From: Pantoea sp. GD03673
Lineage (GTDB): Bacteria; Pseudomonadota; Gammaproteobacteria; Enterobacterales; Enterobacteriaceae
Assembly (NCBI RefSeq): GCF_029844725.1
Contig: NZ_JAOCKJ010000002.1
Coordinates: forward strand, 124,001 to 188,000
Length of the DNA: 64,000 bases
Reading direction: 5' to 3'
Part shown: in pieces, positions 51,987-61,611 of the stretch
Numbering within the stretch: the first letter of the stretch is position 1
Layout of the letters: the number at the start of each line of letters is the position of its first letter
Position numbers and translations under genes: made by a program
The notes under the pieces: model-generated
Seen by the model: the letters and a program-made list of their open reading frames with translations, nothing else
Databases searched by the model: none
Told to the model about the DNA's origin: nothing

Positions 51987-53741
51987 ATGTCTTTTACCTT
52001 ACGCCCCTATCAACAGGATGCGGTTAACGCCACCGTTGCGTATTTCCGTCGTCATCAAGCGCCTGCGGTGATTGTGCTGCCAACCGGAGCCGGAAAGAGT
52101 CTGGTGATTGCCGAACTGGCACGGCTGGCGCGTGGCCGCGTGCTGGTGCTGGCGCACGTCAAAGAGCTGGTGGCGCAGAACCACAGTAAATATCAGGCTT
52201 ATGGACTGGAGGCCGATATTTTTGCCGCCGGACTGCAGCGCAAAGAGAGTCAGCGCAAAGTGGTGTTTGGCAGCGTGCAGTCGGTGGCGCGTAACCTCGA
52301 CCAGTTCGACAGCGCCTTTTCTCTGGTGATTGTCGATGAGTGCCACCGTATCGGTGATGATAAAGAGAGTCAGTATCAGCAGATTTTTCATCATCTGCGT
52401 CAGCACAATCCGCAACTCCGTTTACTGGGCCTGACCGCCACGCCGTTCCGGTTGGGTAAAGGCTGGATTTATCAGTTCCACTATCACGGCATGGTACGTG
52501 GCGACGAAAAATCGCTGTTTCGCGACTGTATCTATGAGCTGCCGCTGCGCTACATGATTAAGCACCAGTTCCTGGTGCCACCCGAGCGGCTGGATATGCC
52601 CGTGGTGCAGTACGATTTCAGCCGCCTGACAGCTCAGTCGAACGGCCTGTTCAGCGAAGCCGATCTGAACCGCGAACTGAAACAGCAGCAGCGCGTAACG
52701 CCCCATATCATTCGTCAGATTGTGGAGTTCGCTGACGACAGGCGGGGGGTGATGATTTTCGCGTCAACGGTAGAACATGCGCGTGAAATTCTGCACCTGC
52801 TGCCGGAAAACAGCGCGCTGGTCTCAGCGGAAACGCCTGCCAGCGAGCGCGATGCACTGATTCTGGCCTTTAAAGCGCAGCAGCTTAAATTCCTGGTGAA
52901 CGTCGCGGTACTGACCACCGGTTTTGATGCTCCGCACGTGGATCTGATTGCGATCCTGCGCCCGACCGAGTCAGTCAGCCTTTATCAGCAAACCGTCGGA
53001 CGCGGCCTGCGGCTCGCCCCCGGTAAAACCGACTGCCTGATTCTTGATTATGCCGGTAATCCGCACGATCTTTTTACCCCTGAAGTGGGTGCGCCCAAAG
53101 GGGCCAGTGATAATCAGCCGGTACAGGTTTTCTGCCCTGCCTGCGGTTTCGCCAATACTTTCTGGGGCAAAGCAACCGCAGATGGCATGGTGATTGAGCA
53201 TTTTGGCCGACGCTGTCAGGGCGTGCTGGAAGATGATGAAGGCGAGCGCGAACAGTGTGACTTCCGCTTCCGCTTTAAAAGCTGCCCTGACTGCGGGGCA
53301 GAGAATGATATTGCTGCCCGGCGCTGTCACCAGTGCGACAAGATTCTGGTCGACCCGGACGACATGCTCAAAGCGGCGCTGAAGCTTAAAGATGCGCTGG
53401 TGCTGCGCTGTGGCGGCATGACGCTTGAACAGGGCCGCGACGCCAAAGGCGAATGGCTGAAGGCAACCTATCACGACGAAGATGGCACCAGCGTCAGCGA
53501 ACGGTTTCGTCTGCAGACACCGGCCCAGCGTAAGGCGTTTGAACAGCTGTTTATGCGCCCGCATCAGCGCGCGCCCGGTGTGCCGCTGGGCTGGCAGACC
53601 GCCGCTGACGTGCTGGCGCTGCAGCCGCTGCTGCGCCATCCCGACTTTGTGGTAGCACGTGCCAAAGGCCAGTTCTGGCAGATCCGCGAGAAAATGTTCG
53701 ATTACCAGGGGCGCTATCGCCGTGCCAATGAGCTGCGTTAA
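51987..53741 (+). CDS. radD: DNA repair helicase-like ATPase RadD (YejH)
   Basis: 584-residue superfamily 2 helicase-like protein involved in double-strand break repair and recombination with RecA. Walker [12 protein letters not shown] (near 35), DECH box IVDECHRIG (near 118), motif [16 protein letters not shown] (near 333) and a C-terminal zinc module with [17 protein letters not shown] and CHQC (near 380-450). The ATG at 51987 ([10 protein letters not shown]) is the family start; an upstream open frame is not coding. Confidence 0.96.
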   Translation: MSFTLRPYQQDAVNATVAYFRRHQAPAVIVLPTGAGKSLVIAELARLARGRVLVLAHVKELVAQNHSKYQAYGLEADIFAAGLQRKESQRKVVFGSVQSVARNLDQFDSAFSLVIVDECHRIGDDKESQYQQIFHHLRQHNPQLRLLGLTATPFRLGKGWIYQFHYHGMVRGDEKSLFRDCIYELPLRYMIKHQFLVPPERLDMPVVQYDFSRLTAQSNGLFSEADLNRELKQQQRVTPHIIRQIVEFADDRRGVMIFASTVEHAREILHLLPENSALVSAETPASERDALILAFKAQQLKFLVNVAVLTTGFDAPHVDLIAILRPTESVSLYQQTVGRGLRLAPGKTDCLILDYAGNPHDLFTPEVGAPKGASDNQPVQVFCPACGFANTFWGKATADGMVIEHFGRRCQGVLEDDEGEREQCDFRFRFKSCPDCGAENDIAARRCHQCDKILVDPDDMLKAALKLKDALVLRCGGMTLEQGRDAKGEWLKATYHDEDGTSVSERFRLQTPAQRKAFEQLFMRPHQRAPGVPLGWQTAADVLALQPLLRHPDFVVARAKGQFWQIREKMFDYQGRYRRANELR

Positions 53742-53892
53742 TGCTGACGCGCCTCCGGCGTGCGGCTATATCGTTTGCTACCACCCGGCATAACGGCTAT
53801 ACTGCCGCCCGCTTTTGCATGTGCATTAGCGGGATTGAATAACCAGCCTGTTACTGGGTCGCCTGTAGCAGGATTAAATAAAGAGAATTGTC

Positions 53893-54177
53893 ATGTTCAC
53901 TATCAATGCAGTAGAACGCAAAGAGCAGGGTAAGGGTGCGAGCCGCCGCCTGCGTACAGCAAACCGTTTCCCGGCCATCATCTACGGTGGTTCTGAAGCG
54001 GCTGTTGCCATCGACCTGGATCACGACTCCGTAATGAACCTGCAAGCTAAGCCAGGTTTCTACGAAGAAGTTCTGACCCTGTCAGTTGACGGTAAAGAAA
54101 CTAAAGTGAAAGTTCAGGCTGTTCAGCGTCACCCGTTCAAGCCAAAACTGTTCCACATCGACTTCGTTCGCGCTTAA
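53893..54177 (+). CDS. rplY: 50S ribosomal protein L25
   Basis: 94-residue 5S rRNA-binding ribosomal protein in the short single-domain form of gamma-proteobacteria. It starts [20 protein letters not shown] and ends [15 protein letters not shown]. Codon use is strongly biased toward highly expressed codons compared with neighbours. A strong terminator follows. Confidence 0.98.
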   Translation: MFTINAVERKEQGKGASRRLRTANRFPAIIYGGSEAAVAIDLDHDSVMNLQAKPGFYEEVLTLSVDGKETKVKVQAVQRHPFKPKLFHIDFVRA

Positions 54178-54199
54178 TCGCGAATTACGTTGATAACAG

Positions 54200-54231
54200 A
54201 AGGGCCGGTTGCGAAACCGGCCCTTTTATTT
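54200..54231 (+). terminator. Terminator of rplY
   Basis: AAGGGCCGGTT (54200-54210) pairs perfectly with AACCGGCCCTT (54215-54225) around a GCGA loop, then TTATTTT. Confidence 0.93.
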
Positions 54232-54259
54232 TGTCGCTGCCAAAGATTGTCGCAGCGCT

Positions 54260-54330
54260 GAGTGAAAAAAAGCGCCCCGAAGGTGAATGCCGACCATTTA
54301 AGCATCGGCATCAGGGCTAAGCGCGGCGTT
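54260..54330 (-). terminator. Probable terminator of yejK
   Basis: On the minus strand a stem TGCCGA / TCGGCA with outer GC-rich pairing is followed by a T-run (the A-run near 54266-54272). It lies directly after the yejK stop. Confidence 0.55.
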
Positions 54331-54331
54331 T

Positions 54332-55336
54332 TTATTTGCTGCTGGTACGGCGCTGAAGCTGGTCACGCAGATTGGGAGGAGTGCCCTTAATCGTCAGGGT
54401 GTCCGTTGCCGGATCCCAGAATATGCGTTCGCCCAGTAACATTGCATCAAAGTTCAGGGTCAGTCCCCCGCCGCTACCGGCAAACTTTGTGAGCTGACGC
54501 AGCGTACTGCGATCCGCCGGGAAGCTCTCTTCCAGTTCATAGCCCTGCTCCTGGGTAAAAGCCTGAAAGGTTTTTTCGCCCAGCGGTGGCAGTTCGCTCG
54601 ACAGATCTTCCAGCGCAATCTCTTCGCCCGCCTGCAACTGCTCGTTGCAGTAGCTGTAGACCTGCTGGCGATAGTTCTGCCGTTCCTGCTTATCCAGTTC
54701 CGATTCGTTGCAGTAGTCATCAACGGCCTGCAACAGACCGCGGTTCTGCGCCTTGGTGTCTAATCCCACTTCGGCACCCAGGAAGTCCATAAAGAAGTCA
54801 GCCACTTTACGGCCAACGCGCCCGCGCAGGAAGGTCAGGTAACGGGTCGATTCCGGGTTGGTTTCCCACTCGGTTAAATCGATACGCGCCACGATGTCGG
54901 CATGATTAATATCAAGATAATGTGTGCTGCTGATATCCAGCTGCTCATTCACGCGCATGCTGGACTGGCTGTTCAGCACCGCAATCAGCAGGTACTCCAC
55001 CGCCAGATAACGGTAGTGAATAAACAGCACCACGCCGCCTTCCGCAAACGGATATTTCGCCAGTTCATCGCGCAGGCGACCTGTCGCGGCACGGCTAAAG
55101 GCGAGAAAATCATCGTTGCCCTTACGACAATTACGCAGCGCTTCTGCCAGTTCACTCTCTGCATTGAACAGGCCATAGGCTTTGCTTTTTGCGCTGTAAA
55201 CCCGGTGTAACTCCTCCACCATCGCGTTGACCGTGTTGGTGGCAGGCAGCAGCGAATCGCGCAGCGCCAGTTCAAGCTGGTTTTCATCGCGTTTAATTAA
55301 CTGATGCAGGGCAATCTGGTCGATATCCAGACTCAT
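54332..55336 (-). CDS. yejK: Nucleoid-associated protein YejK (NdpA)
   Basis: 334-residue nucleoid-associated protein, cytoplasmic, reported to bind DNA and to interact with topoisomerases. Conserved start [17 protein letters not shown] and C-terminal [16 protein letters not shown]. The ATG at 55336 with AAGGAGAGTCTACC in front gives the E. coli length (335). Divergent from yejL. Confidence 0.95.
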   Translation of the reverse strand: MSLDIDQIALHQLIKRDENQLELALRDSLLPATNTVNAMVEELHRVYSAKSKAYGLFNAESELAEALRNCRKGNDDFLAFSRAATGRLRDELAKYPFAEGGVVLFIHYRYLAVEYLLIAVLNSQSSMRVNEQLDISSTHYLDINHADIVARIDLTEWETNPESTRYLTFLRGRVGRKVADFFMDFLGAEVGLDTKAQNRGLLQAVDDYCNESELDKQERQNYRQQVYSYCNEQLQAGEEIALEDLSSELPPLGEKTFQAFTQEQGYELEESFPADRSTLRQLTKFAGSGGGLTLNFDAMLLGERIFWDPATDTLTIKGTPPNLRDQLQRRTSSK

Positions 55337-55494
55337 GGTAGACTCTCCTTTTAGCACAGGCGCGTATTCAAACACCGCCAGCATCGGCTTTCAACTCCAT
55401 GCTTAAAGCGAACGCAGTACTTTCGATAAAATTGCGGTAAAAAGTGCGCTGTTCCGGTAATATATCGCCTTTTAAAATGAGCTTAGACGACGAT

Positions 55495-55722
55495 ATGGCA
55501 CAATCATCACGCTACAGTGACGAACGCGTGGAACAACTCCTCGCGGACATGGCCCAAATCCTGCACAAGGACAAAGCCCCCACCGATCTCTCCCTGATGG
55601 TTCTGGGAAATATGGTGACCAACTTAATTAACAGCGATGTCGCCCCGGCGCAACGTCGTTCACTGGCACGATCTTTCGCCGATGCCCTTCAGGCGTCTGT
55701 GCGTGACGACAACGCCCATTAA
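55495..55722 (+). CDS. yejL: DUF1414 protein YejL
   Basis: 75-residue helical protein of unknown function with the conserved stretch [20 protein letters not shown]. The ATG at 55495 ([10 protein letters not shown]) matches the start and length of E. coli YejL; the ribosome-binding site is weak, so an ATG at 55477 remains possible. It precedes yejM by 22 bases, the usual yejL-yejM pair. Confidence 0.9.
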   Translation: MAQSSRYSDERVEQLLADMAQILHKDKAPTDLSLMVLGNMVTNLINSDVAPAQRRSLARSFADALQASVRDDNAH

Positions 55723-55744
55723 TTGGCTGATTTGATCTCATAAT

Positions 55745-57499
55745 ATGGTAACCAACCGGCAGCGCTACCGCGAAAAAGTCTCCCAGATGATCAGTTGGGG
55801 GCACTGGTTTGCTCTGTTTAACATCTTATTCGCGCTGATTTTAGGCAGTCGCTACCTGTTGGTCGCCGACTGGCCTTCTTCACTGGCGGGGCGTATCTAC
55901 GCCTATACCAGCTGGGTGGGCCACTTCAGTTTTGTGGTTTTTGCCGCCTATCTGCTGATTATCTTCCCGCTGACCTTTGTGGTGATGTCGCAACGGCTGA
56001 TGCGGGTGTTATCGGCGGTGGTCGCCACGGCCGGGCTGACGCTGGTGATGGTCGACAGTGCGGTCTTCAGCCGCTTCCACCTGCACCTGAATCCGGTGGT
56101 GTGGGAACTGGTCATTAACCCTGACCAGAGCGAGATGGCACGTGACTGGCAGCTGATGTTTATCAGCGTGCCGCTGATTTTCCTGGTCGAAATGCTGTTT
56201 GCGACCTGGAGCTGGCAGAAGCTGCGTAGCCTGAATCGCCGTTCATTCGGTAAGCCGGTCGCCGCGCTGTTTATCAGCGCCTTCTTTGCCAGCCACCTGA
56301 TGTATATCTGGGCCGATGCGAACTTCTATCGCCCGATTACCATGCAGCGCGCCAATCTGCCGCTCTCCTACCCGATGACGGCCCGCCGTTTCCTTGAGCG
56401 CCACGGTTTACTGGATGCGCAGGAATATCAGCGTCGGCTGGTTCAGCAGGGCGATCCGGAAGCGCTGGCGGTGGAGTACCCGCTGAGCGACATTACTTTC
56501 CGTGACGCCGGGACACGCAATAACCTGCTGGTGCTGACCGTCGATGGCCTGAATAACGCCACGCTGGCCAAAGCGATGCCGGAACTCGATCAGTTCGCCA
56601 GTGAGAACGTGCGCTTCACGCAGCACTACAGCGCGGGTGATACCCCGGAAAAAGGCTTGTTCGGCCTGTTCTATGGTATCTCCTCCAGCTATATGAACGG
56701 TATTCTGGCCTCGCGAACGCCGTCTGCCCTGCTGGGGGCGCTCAGTACGCAGGGTTATCAGTTTGGCCTGTTCTCCTCAGAGGGCTTTAATCCGCCGCTC
56801 TACCGGCAGGCGTTGCTGACCGATTACTCACTGCCTGCAACTAACAGTCAGCCCAACGCCAGCACGGTGGCGCAATGGCAGAACTGGCTGGAGAAACAGA
56901 AGGATTCACAGGCCCCCTGGTTCTCATGGATCGCCCTGAACGGCCCTGATGTCACCGGCGACAGTGACAAAACGCGTCAGCGCAGCTATCTGCGTCAGGC
57001 TCCGGCGGTTGATGAACAGATTCACGCGGTGCTCAGCAGCCTGCAGGCGCGTGATTTGCTCAAAAATACCGTTGTGGTGATTACCGCGCAGCGTGGTCTG
57101 GCACTGGAGGGCAATCCTGACAGCGCCGGAAACCGCCAGACGCTGCAGGTGCCGTTAGTGATTCACTGGCCTGATACCCCGGCGCAGACGGTTGATCGTC
57201 TTTCTGATCATCAGGATGTGATGGCGACGCTGATGCAGCGCCTGCTGCATGTACGGACGAATCCGCAGAATTACTCTCAGGGTGAAGACCTGTTTGCGGC
57301 GCGTCGTCGCCATGACTGGGTCGCCAGCAGCGAAGAGAACAAACTGGTTATTACCACGCCGCAGGTGACGCTGGTACTCAACAACAACGGCAGCTATCGC
57401 GCTTATGATGCGCAGGGCAACGCCCTGAAAGATCACAAGCCGGAACTGACGCTGCTGTTGCAGGTGTTAACGGAGGAGAAGCGATTTATCGCTAACTGA
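55745..57499 (+). CDS. yejM: Cardiolipin-binding LPS regulator YejM (PbgA/LapC)
   Basis: 584-residue essential-type inner-membrane protein that senses LPS and controls LpxC breakdown through LapB and FtsH. Five N-terminal helices (about 20-190) are followed by a linker and a periplasmic arylsulfatase-like domain beginning near VLTVDGLNNATL (residue ~260). Length near E. coli (586). Ends 73 bases before the tRNA-Pro gene. Confidence 0.96.
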   Translation: MVTNRQRYREKVSQMISWGHWFALFNILFALILGSRYLLVADWPSSLAGRIYAYTSWVGHFSFVVFAAYLLIIFPLTFVVMSQRLMRVLSAVVATAGLTLVMVDSAVFSRFHLHLNPVVWELVINPDQSEMARDWQLMFISVPLIFLVEMLFATWSWQKLRSLNRRSFGKPVAALFISAFFASHLMYIWADANFYRPITMQRANLPLSYPMTARRFLERHGLLDAQEYQRRLVQQGDPEALAVEYPLSDITFRDAGTRNNLLVLTVDGLNNATLAKAMPELDQFASENVRFTQHYSAGDTPEKGLFGLFYGISSSYMNGILASRTPSALLGALSTQGYQFGLFSSEGFNPPLYRQALLTDYSLPATNSQPNASTVAQWQNWLEKQKDSQAPWFSWIALNGPDVTGDSDKTRQRSYLRQAPAVDEQIHAVLSSLQARDLLKNTVVVITAQRGLALEGNPDSAGNRQTLQVPLVIHWPDTPAQTVDRLSDHQDVMATLMQRLLHVRTNPQNYSQGEDLFAARRRHDWVASSEENKLVITTPQVTLVLNNNGSYRAYDAQGNALKDHKPELTLLLQVLTEEKRFIAN

Positions 57500-57530
57500 T
57501 TAATTATCAGGCAAATAGTTTGCGGGTATC

Positions 57531-57558
57531 TTGCATTCATGACGATAACCAGTAGACT
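57531..57558 (+). promoter_or_regulatory. Sigma-70-type promoter of the tRNA-Pro gene
   Basis: TTGCAT (57531-57536) and TAGACT (57553-57558) separated by 16 bases, 14 bases before the mature tRNA 5' end. Confidence 0.65.
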
Positions 57559-57572
57559 AATCCTCCAGTGTT

Positions 57573-57649
57573 CGGCACGTAGCGCAGCCTGGTAGCGCAC
57601 GGTCATGGGGTGTCCGGGGTCGGAGGTTCAAATCCTCTCGTGCCGACCA
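57573..57649 (+). tRNA. proL: tRNA-Pro (GGG)
   Basis: 77 bases that fold as a full cloverleaf: acceptor CGGCACG pairs with CGTGCCG, T-arm GGAGG-TTCAAAT-CCTCT and encoded ACCA end. The anticodon loop ATGGGGT carries GGG. Next to the loop the stem CGGTC/GTCCG keeps the U-U mismatch that E. coli proL shows, with one pair swapped. Decodes CCC and CCU proline codons. Confidence 0.97.
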
Positions 57650-57658
57650 AATTCCCTG

Positions 57659-57685
57659 AAAAGCAGCCCAAAAGGCTGCTTTTTT
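57659..57685 (+). terminator. Terminator of the tRNA-Pro gene
   Basis: AAAAGCAGCC pairs with GGCTGCTTTT around CAAAA, followed by more Ts. Confidence 0.92.
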
Positions 57686-57734
57686 CGTTTCTGTCGTCAG
57701 CTTTAACTTCCCTCGCGTGTCCAGCATTCCGATC

Positions 57735-57740
57735 TATACT
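57735..57740 (+). promoter_or_regulatory. Probable -10 box (sigma-S type) for the 26-residue ORF
   Basis: CTATACTT with TATACT at 57735-57740, 32 bases before the small ORF start. No good -35 box lies at the right distance; C before TATACT and the missing -35 are typical of RpoS promoters. Confidence 0.4.
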
Positions 57741-57771
57741 TAAAAACGTGTGGGTAACAAGAGGAGAGTTC

Positions 57772-57852
57772 ATGACATTCATCGAAAAAGACGATCCAAC
57801 CGAAGCACCCGAGTCCGGCGACAAACAACCTTCCCCGCCAGACCAGAAGTAA
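57772..57852 (+). CDS. 26-residue acidic, proline-rich small protein
   Basis: A tiny frame of 26 codons with AAGAGGAGAG six to twelve bases before the ATG, a -10-like TATACT upstream and a hairpin terminator right after the stop. The product is hydrophilic with many Asp, Glu and Pro (DDPTEAPESGDKQPSPP), with no membrane segment and no family I recognise. The full gene architecture makes translation likely; function unknown. It stands alone between the tRNA gene and the next small ORF. Confidence 0.6.
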   Translation: MTFIEKDDPTEAPESGDKQPSPPDQK

Positions 57853-57859
57853 CCCACAG

Positions 57860-57886
57860 GGCCGCGTCTGACGCGGCCTTTCTTTA
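57860..57886 (+). terminator. Terminator after the 26-residue ORF
   Basis: GGCCGCGT / ACGCGGCC with a CTG loop, followed by TTTCTTT. Confidence 0.85.
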
Positions 57887-58077
57887 TCAGCGTTTCACAT
57901 TCAGATTAATCCCGAACAGGGTTAACATCACCCTTGCAATCAGCAGGTTAGCGCTTGCAACAAAGTCTGATCAGACTCACAAAAGCAGCCATCCGCTGCG
58001 CTTATTCATCAAACTGAAACAAAAATGTCACAGAAAATGCCTACTCTGGATTCCCCAGAAATTGATGGATAATTTTT

Positions 58078-58281
58078 ATGGCGATCAAAGCGAAAAGCCT
58101 GAAAGATGCAGAAGCGTTACTTCATTCAGGCATTAGCAAAGTGGAACTGGCGTATGACATTGGCAGCGACGATTTCTTTCGTCTGGCGAGCCACTGGTGC
58201 GACCGGGGTGCACGCATCAGCAGGGGTCACCACCATTTCGTTGTTTCTCTTAAAAGTTTTGCCATTCCTCCCAACGACTGA
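58078..58281 (+). CDS. 67-residue hypothetical protein
   Basis: An open frame beginning MAIKAKSLKDAEALLHSG, mixed charge, with no membrane helix. GATGGAT lies before the ATG, a moderate ribosome-binding site. No family is recognised. A frame overlapping it (58106-58318) looks less gene-like. It precedes the phosphopantetheinyl transferase gene by 72 bases on the same strand. Confidence 0.45.
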   Translation: MAIKAKSLKDAEALLHSGISKVELAYDIGSDDFFRLASHWCDRGARISRGHHHFVVSLKSFAIPPND

Positions 58282-58353
58282 TTGCGGCAGGCTGCTTGCC
58301 CTGAACCATCGTGCCTGATTAAATGCCTTTTTAGGTTTTGATGATGGTTTCGC

Positions 58354-59070
58354 ATGCGCTATCCCGACCTGCCGCTGCCGCCTGTTGCAGGCGGCTTTAT
58401 CCTCTCCCGTCACCTTAACCACAGCGATCCTTTGCTGGCGGTGAGTCACTTTGACCCACAAAAGTATCATGACGCGCTCGCTGCTGAATGGGGGATCCCC
58501 CTGCCCGCCCGACTGCAGCAGGCTGTGAGCAAACGACGTGCCGAATTCCTTGCAAGCCGTCTGCTTGCCCGATCGGTGATGGCTGAGCTGGGCATTATGG
58601 ATTTCATTCTGACCAATGCCCCTGACCGATCGCCCTGCTGGCCAGCCGGTGTTCAGGCATCACTGTCACACAGTGCCGGTGTCGTCGTGGTGGCGGCTAC
58701 CCGTCAGCCCTGCGCTATCGGGGTCGACGTCGAGCAGTTCATGCCAGAGACCACGGCGCAGGAAACAGCAGAGCTGTTGATGAACGCGCAGGAACAGGTT
58801 CTGTTGCAAAGACTGCCCATCTCCTTTGGTGCGGCCGCTACCCTGCTCTTCTCACTGAAAGAAAGCGTCTATAAAGCGTTATGGCCACAGCTCCATCAGC
58901 CGATGGACTTTCTGGATGCGGCACTGGTATCAGTAGATTTCGTGCAGCAGTGCGCCACGCTGCGCCTGACTCAGCACTTCAGTACAGCTTTTCCGGCGGG
59001 CATGTTATTACAGGCAAGTTTTGTGTGGCAGGAAAGTCAGGTCATTACCCTGGTTTCGCATCGGCTTTAG
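58354..59070 (+). CDS. 4'-phosphopantetheinyl transferase, EntD-like
   Basis: 238-residue EntD/Sfp-type enzyme that moves phosphopantetheine from CoA to carrier domains of non-ribosomal peptide or polyketide synthases. Metal-binding Asp125 and Glu127 lie in GVDVE and the catalytic KESVYK is at residues 169-174. No synthase gene is in the window, so it may activate enzymes encoded elsewhere, for example for siderophore synthesis. E. coli has no such gene at this position. A perfect 10-bp hairpin follows the stop (59074-59095). Confidence 0.87.
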   Translation: MRYPDLPLPPVAGGFILSRHLNHSDPLLAVSHFDPQKYHDALAAEWGIPLPARLQQAVSKRRAEFLASRLLARSVMAELGIMDFILTNAPDRSPCWPAGVQASLSHSAGVVVVAATRQPCAIGVDVEQFMPETTAQETAELLMNAQEQVLLQRLPISFGAAATLLFSLKESVYKALWPQLHQPMDFLDAALVSVDFVQQCATLRLTQHFSTAFPAGMLLQASFVWQESQVITLVSHRL

Positions 59071-59220
59071 AAACCGGCTAAATAAATTTAGCCGGGAAAG
59101 ATACAGACGAAAATAGGTTTTTCAGGATGGCAGAAAACGACGTTTCTGCTGATGGCTGAAGAGGCCTGATTAATGCGAAGCACCGCAGTGCGCTTTATTG
59201 CTACGTTTTGCCCGCTGCCA

Positions 59221-60873
59221 TCAAAGCCCGGTGTCGGTCCGCTTTACCGAGTCGAGCGTGGCAAGTTCGCGTTCGTTACCGGTCAGCTCCGTTAACTGCC
59301 CTTCGCGCATCTCCAGCAGCCGATCGGCATGAATAAAGTAGTGATCGTCATGACTGATCGCAAACACCGTTTTACCTGCCTGCTGCAACCACGGCAGCAG
59401 CTCGCGGTAGAAGATGCGGCGAAAATGGGGATCCTGATCTGCCGCCCATTCATCCAGTAACAGCACATCGCGTTCTTCTGCCACCGCCAGCAGCAGCGCC
59501 AGTCGTTTACTCTGCCCTTTAGACAGCCGCAGATTCAGCACTTTATTGCCTTCAATCTTCAGCTTATCCTGCATTTTCAGCCTCTCCAGCCACAGCTGCA
59601 CCAGCGCCGGATTGGCCACCACGCCGTCCCGCCCCATTAACCGGTCAAACAGATGTAAGTCGGTAAAGACCGCCGAGAACTGACTGCGCCACACATCGAG
59701 CTCGTCTGCCGTGATCGGCTTACCATCCAGCAGCAGCGTGCCGGACTGAGGCTGATAAAGCCCGGTCAGCAGCATCGCCAGCGTTGACTTCCCGCTGCCG
59801 TTGCCACCGATCAGAAACACCAGCTCACCCCGGCGCAGCGTCAGGTTAATCGGCCCGACCCGGAAGCCGTTATCACCATAATGAAAAGAGACGTCGCGCA
59901 GTTCCAGTGTCTGCCAGTCAGAGACGGCAGAGGGCGCGTGAAACCCGGCCTGATAAGGCGCAAGGTCAAAGGCGTTCAGCTTACGAAAGGCGACCTGGGC
60001 GCTGAGTAACGTGGGTAACGCGCCTACCGCTGAGAGCAGCGGCGTGCGTAAGAACAACAGCGTCAGAGAAAAGGTGGCGGCGACGGCGGTATTGGCCCAG
60101 CCCAGGCTGTTGGCCATAAAGAAGACCATGCCGATAGCGCCTAACGTCATGATATTCGACCAGTTCACCGCACTAAGATGATAGGTATCGGCGCGCACAA
60201 TATGGTGACGCCAGGCGCGGGCATCTTCCTGATACACGGTGTCGTAAACCTGCTGCGCACGTGAGCGGTTCAGCTGCAGCTCTTTGCGTCCTTCAATGAC
60301 CGTCTGGTAATCACGATAGAGGTTATCTTCAATTTCCCGCAGCTTTGCCATGTGCTGATAGACGCGAGAAACCAGCATCCAGCCGCCTGCCAGCGTGACA
60401 CCCAGCCAGAGACTGGTCACCAGCAACATTTTCGGCGACAGCCAGGCGAGATAGATCGCTGATCCAAGTGTAATAATGACACCCTGAAACAGCTCCGGCA
60501 GGCGCACAAAGGCCAGCGTAATCGCCCGTACGTCGCTGGTCAGTCCCGCCAGCAGTTGCGCACTGCCGAGCTGCTCAATGCGTTCAACGCGGGAATCGAG
60601 AATACGCTTGATAAATTCGCCGCGCAGTCGCCAGACAAACTGATGGCCGAGCATCGTCAGCGCCAGCTGGGAGGCCAGCGTCACCGCCATCAGCACCACC
60701 AGTTGCAACAGAAACTGCGGCAGTACCGCAAATGAGGTGTTAATGGCGACAATCATTTCGCGGTTGATAAAGGCGATCATGCCGATACCCAGCACGGCGC
60801 TTAACAACGTCAGCGCAATTACCCCAATAAAAGGCCAGCGGAACTGGCGAAAAACAACGCTTAGCAACGTCAT
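59221..60873 (-). CDS. yojI: ABC transporter fused ATPase/permease YojI
   Basis: 550-residue exporter half-molecule with six N-terminal helices (about 10-310) and a C-terminal ATPase with Walker [10 protein letters not shown] and the variant signature LSKGQSKR. In E. coli YojI helps expel microcin J25 together with TolC. The ATG at 60873 ([15 protein letters not shown]) matches the family N-terminus; the frame extends a further 20 codons upstream without a good start. Confidence 0.95.
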   Translation of the reverse strand: MTLLSVVFRQFRWPFIGVIALTLLSAVLGIGMIAFINREMIVAINTSFAVLPQFLLQLVVLMAVTLASQLALTMLGHQFVWRLRGEFIKRILDSRVERIEQLGSAQLLAGLTSDVRAITLAFVRLPELFQGVIITLGSAIYLAWLSPKMLLVTSLWLGVTLAGGWMLVSRVYQHMAKLREIEDNLYRDYQTVIEGRKELQLNRSRAQQVYDTVYQEDARAWRHHIVRADTYHLSAVNWSNIMTLGAIGMVFFMANSLGWANTAVAATFSLTLLFLRTPLLSAVGALPTLLSAQVAFRKLNAFDLAPYQAGFHAPSAVSDWQTLELRDVSFHYGDNGFRVGPINLTLRRGELVFLIGGNGSGKSTLAMLLTGLYQPQSGTLLLDGKPITADELDVWRSQFSAVFTDLHLFDRLMGRDGVVANPALVQLWLERLKMQDKLKIEGNKVLNLRLSKGQSKRLALLLAVAEERDVLLLDEWAADQDPHFRRIFYRELLPWLQQAGKTVFAISHDDHYFIHADRLLEMREGQLTELTGNERELATLDSVKRTDTGL

Positions 60874-60969
60874 GCAGGCATTCCAGCAGTCAAAAAACAG
60901 CCTGCAGTGTAATGGGATGCAAAATGATAGCAATAGTTATTCTCACCACGCTATCACCGGTGTGGCAGG

Positions 60970-61611
60970 TTAAAAGGCGCGGCGAAACGTCAGGTTGTAA
61001 CGCCAGGCACCGACCAGCGGATGAACGCCTGGTTTCAGCGGCAGGATGCCATGATAACGCAGGCGCGACGGCCCGCCCCACACCACAATATCGCCATGCT
61101 CCAGCAGCACGCGCTGGGTGCTGTCAGTGCGTTCGAAGCCGCCAAACTGAAACACGGCAGGTAAACCCAGCGACACCGAAACAATAGGCTGACGCAGATC
61201 TTTCTCATCTTTATCCTGATGCAGCGTCAGTTTCGCACCCGGTTCATAGCGATTAAGCAGGCAGGCATCCGGGTTAAAGTCCGGGAAGCCCGCTTCAGAG
61301 GCGGCCTGCTGCGCCAGACTGCGAAACAGCGGCGGCATGGCCGGCCATTTGCGTCCGTTCAGGTTGTCCTGCTGCTGATAATTGTAACCACGCGAATCCA
61401 CCGACCAGCCGAAATCGCCGCAGTTGGTCATCGCCACCGACATACGATGGCCGCCGGGCGTGATGCGATGGGCAAAGGGGTTCTGCTGCGCAATCGCCAT
61501 GATCTGCTGATACAGCGCGTCTGCATCCTCGCGTGCGCGACGCCGCAGGATCACGGCCCCTTCCGCCAGCGGCTCCTGCCAGGGTTGCTCTTCACTAAAA
61601 AGATCTAACAT
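60970..61611 (-). CDS. alkB: DNA oxidative demethylase AlkB
   Basis: 213-residue Fe(II)/2-oxoglutarate dioxygenase that removes methyl groups from 1-methyladenine and 3-methylcytosine. Iron ligands are in HQDKDE and YHGILP; the 2-oxoglutarate arginine lies in the C-terminal RYNLTFR. Length near E. coli AlkB (216). Its start shares one base with the apbE stop (TGATG), so the two are coupled; the ada gene that precedes alkB in E. coli is missing. Confidence 0.96.
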   Translation of the reverse strand: MLDLFSEEQPWQEPLAEGAVILRRRAREDADALYQQIMAIAQQNPFAHRITPGGHRMSVAMTNCGDFGWSVDSRGYNYQQQDNLNGRKWPAMPPLFRSLAQQAASEAGFPDFNPDACLLNRYEPGAKLTLHQDKDEKDLRQPIVSVSLGLPAVFQFGGFERTDSTQRVLLEHGDIVVWGGPSRLRYHGILPLKPGVHPLVGAWRYNLTFRRAF

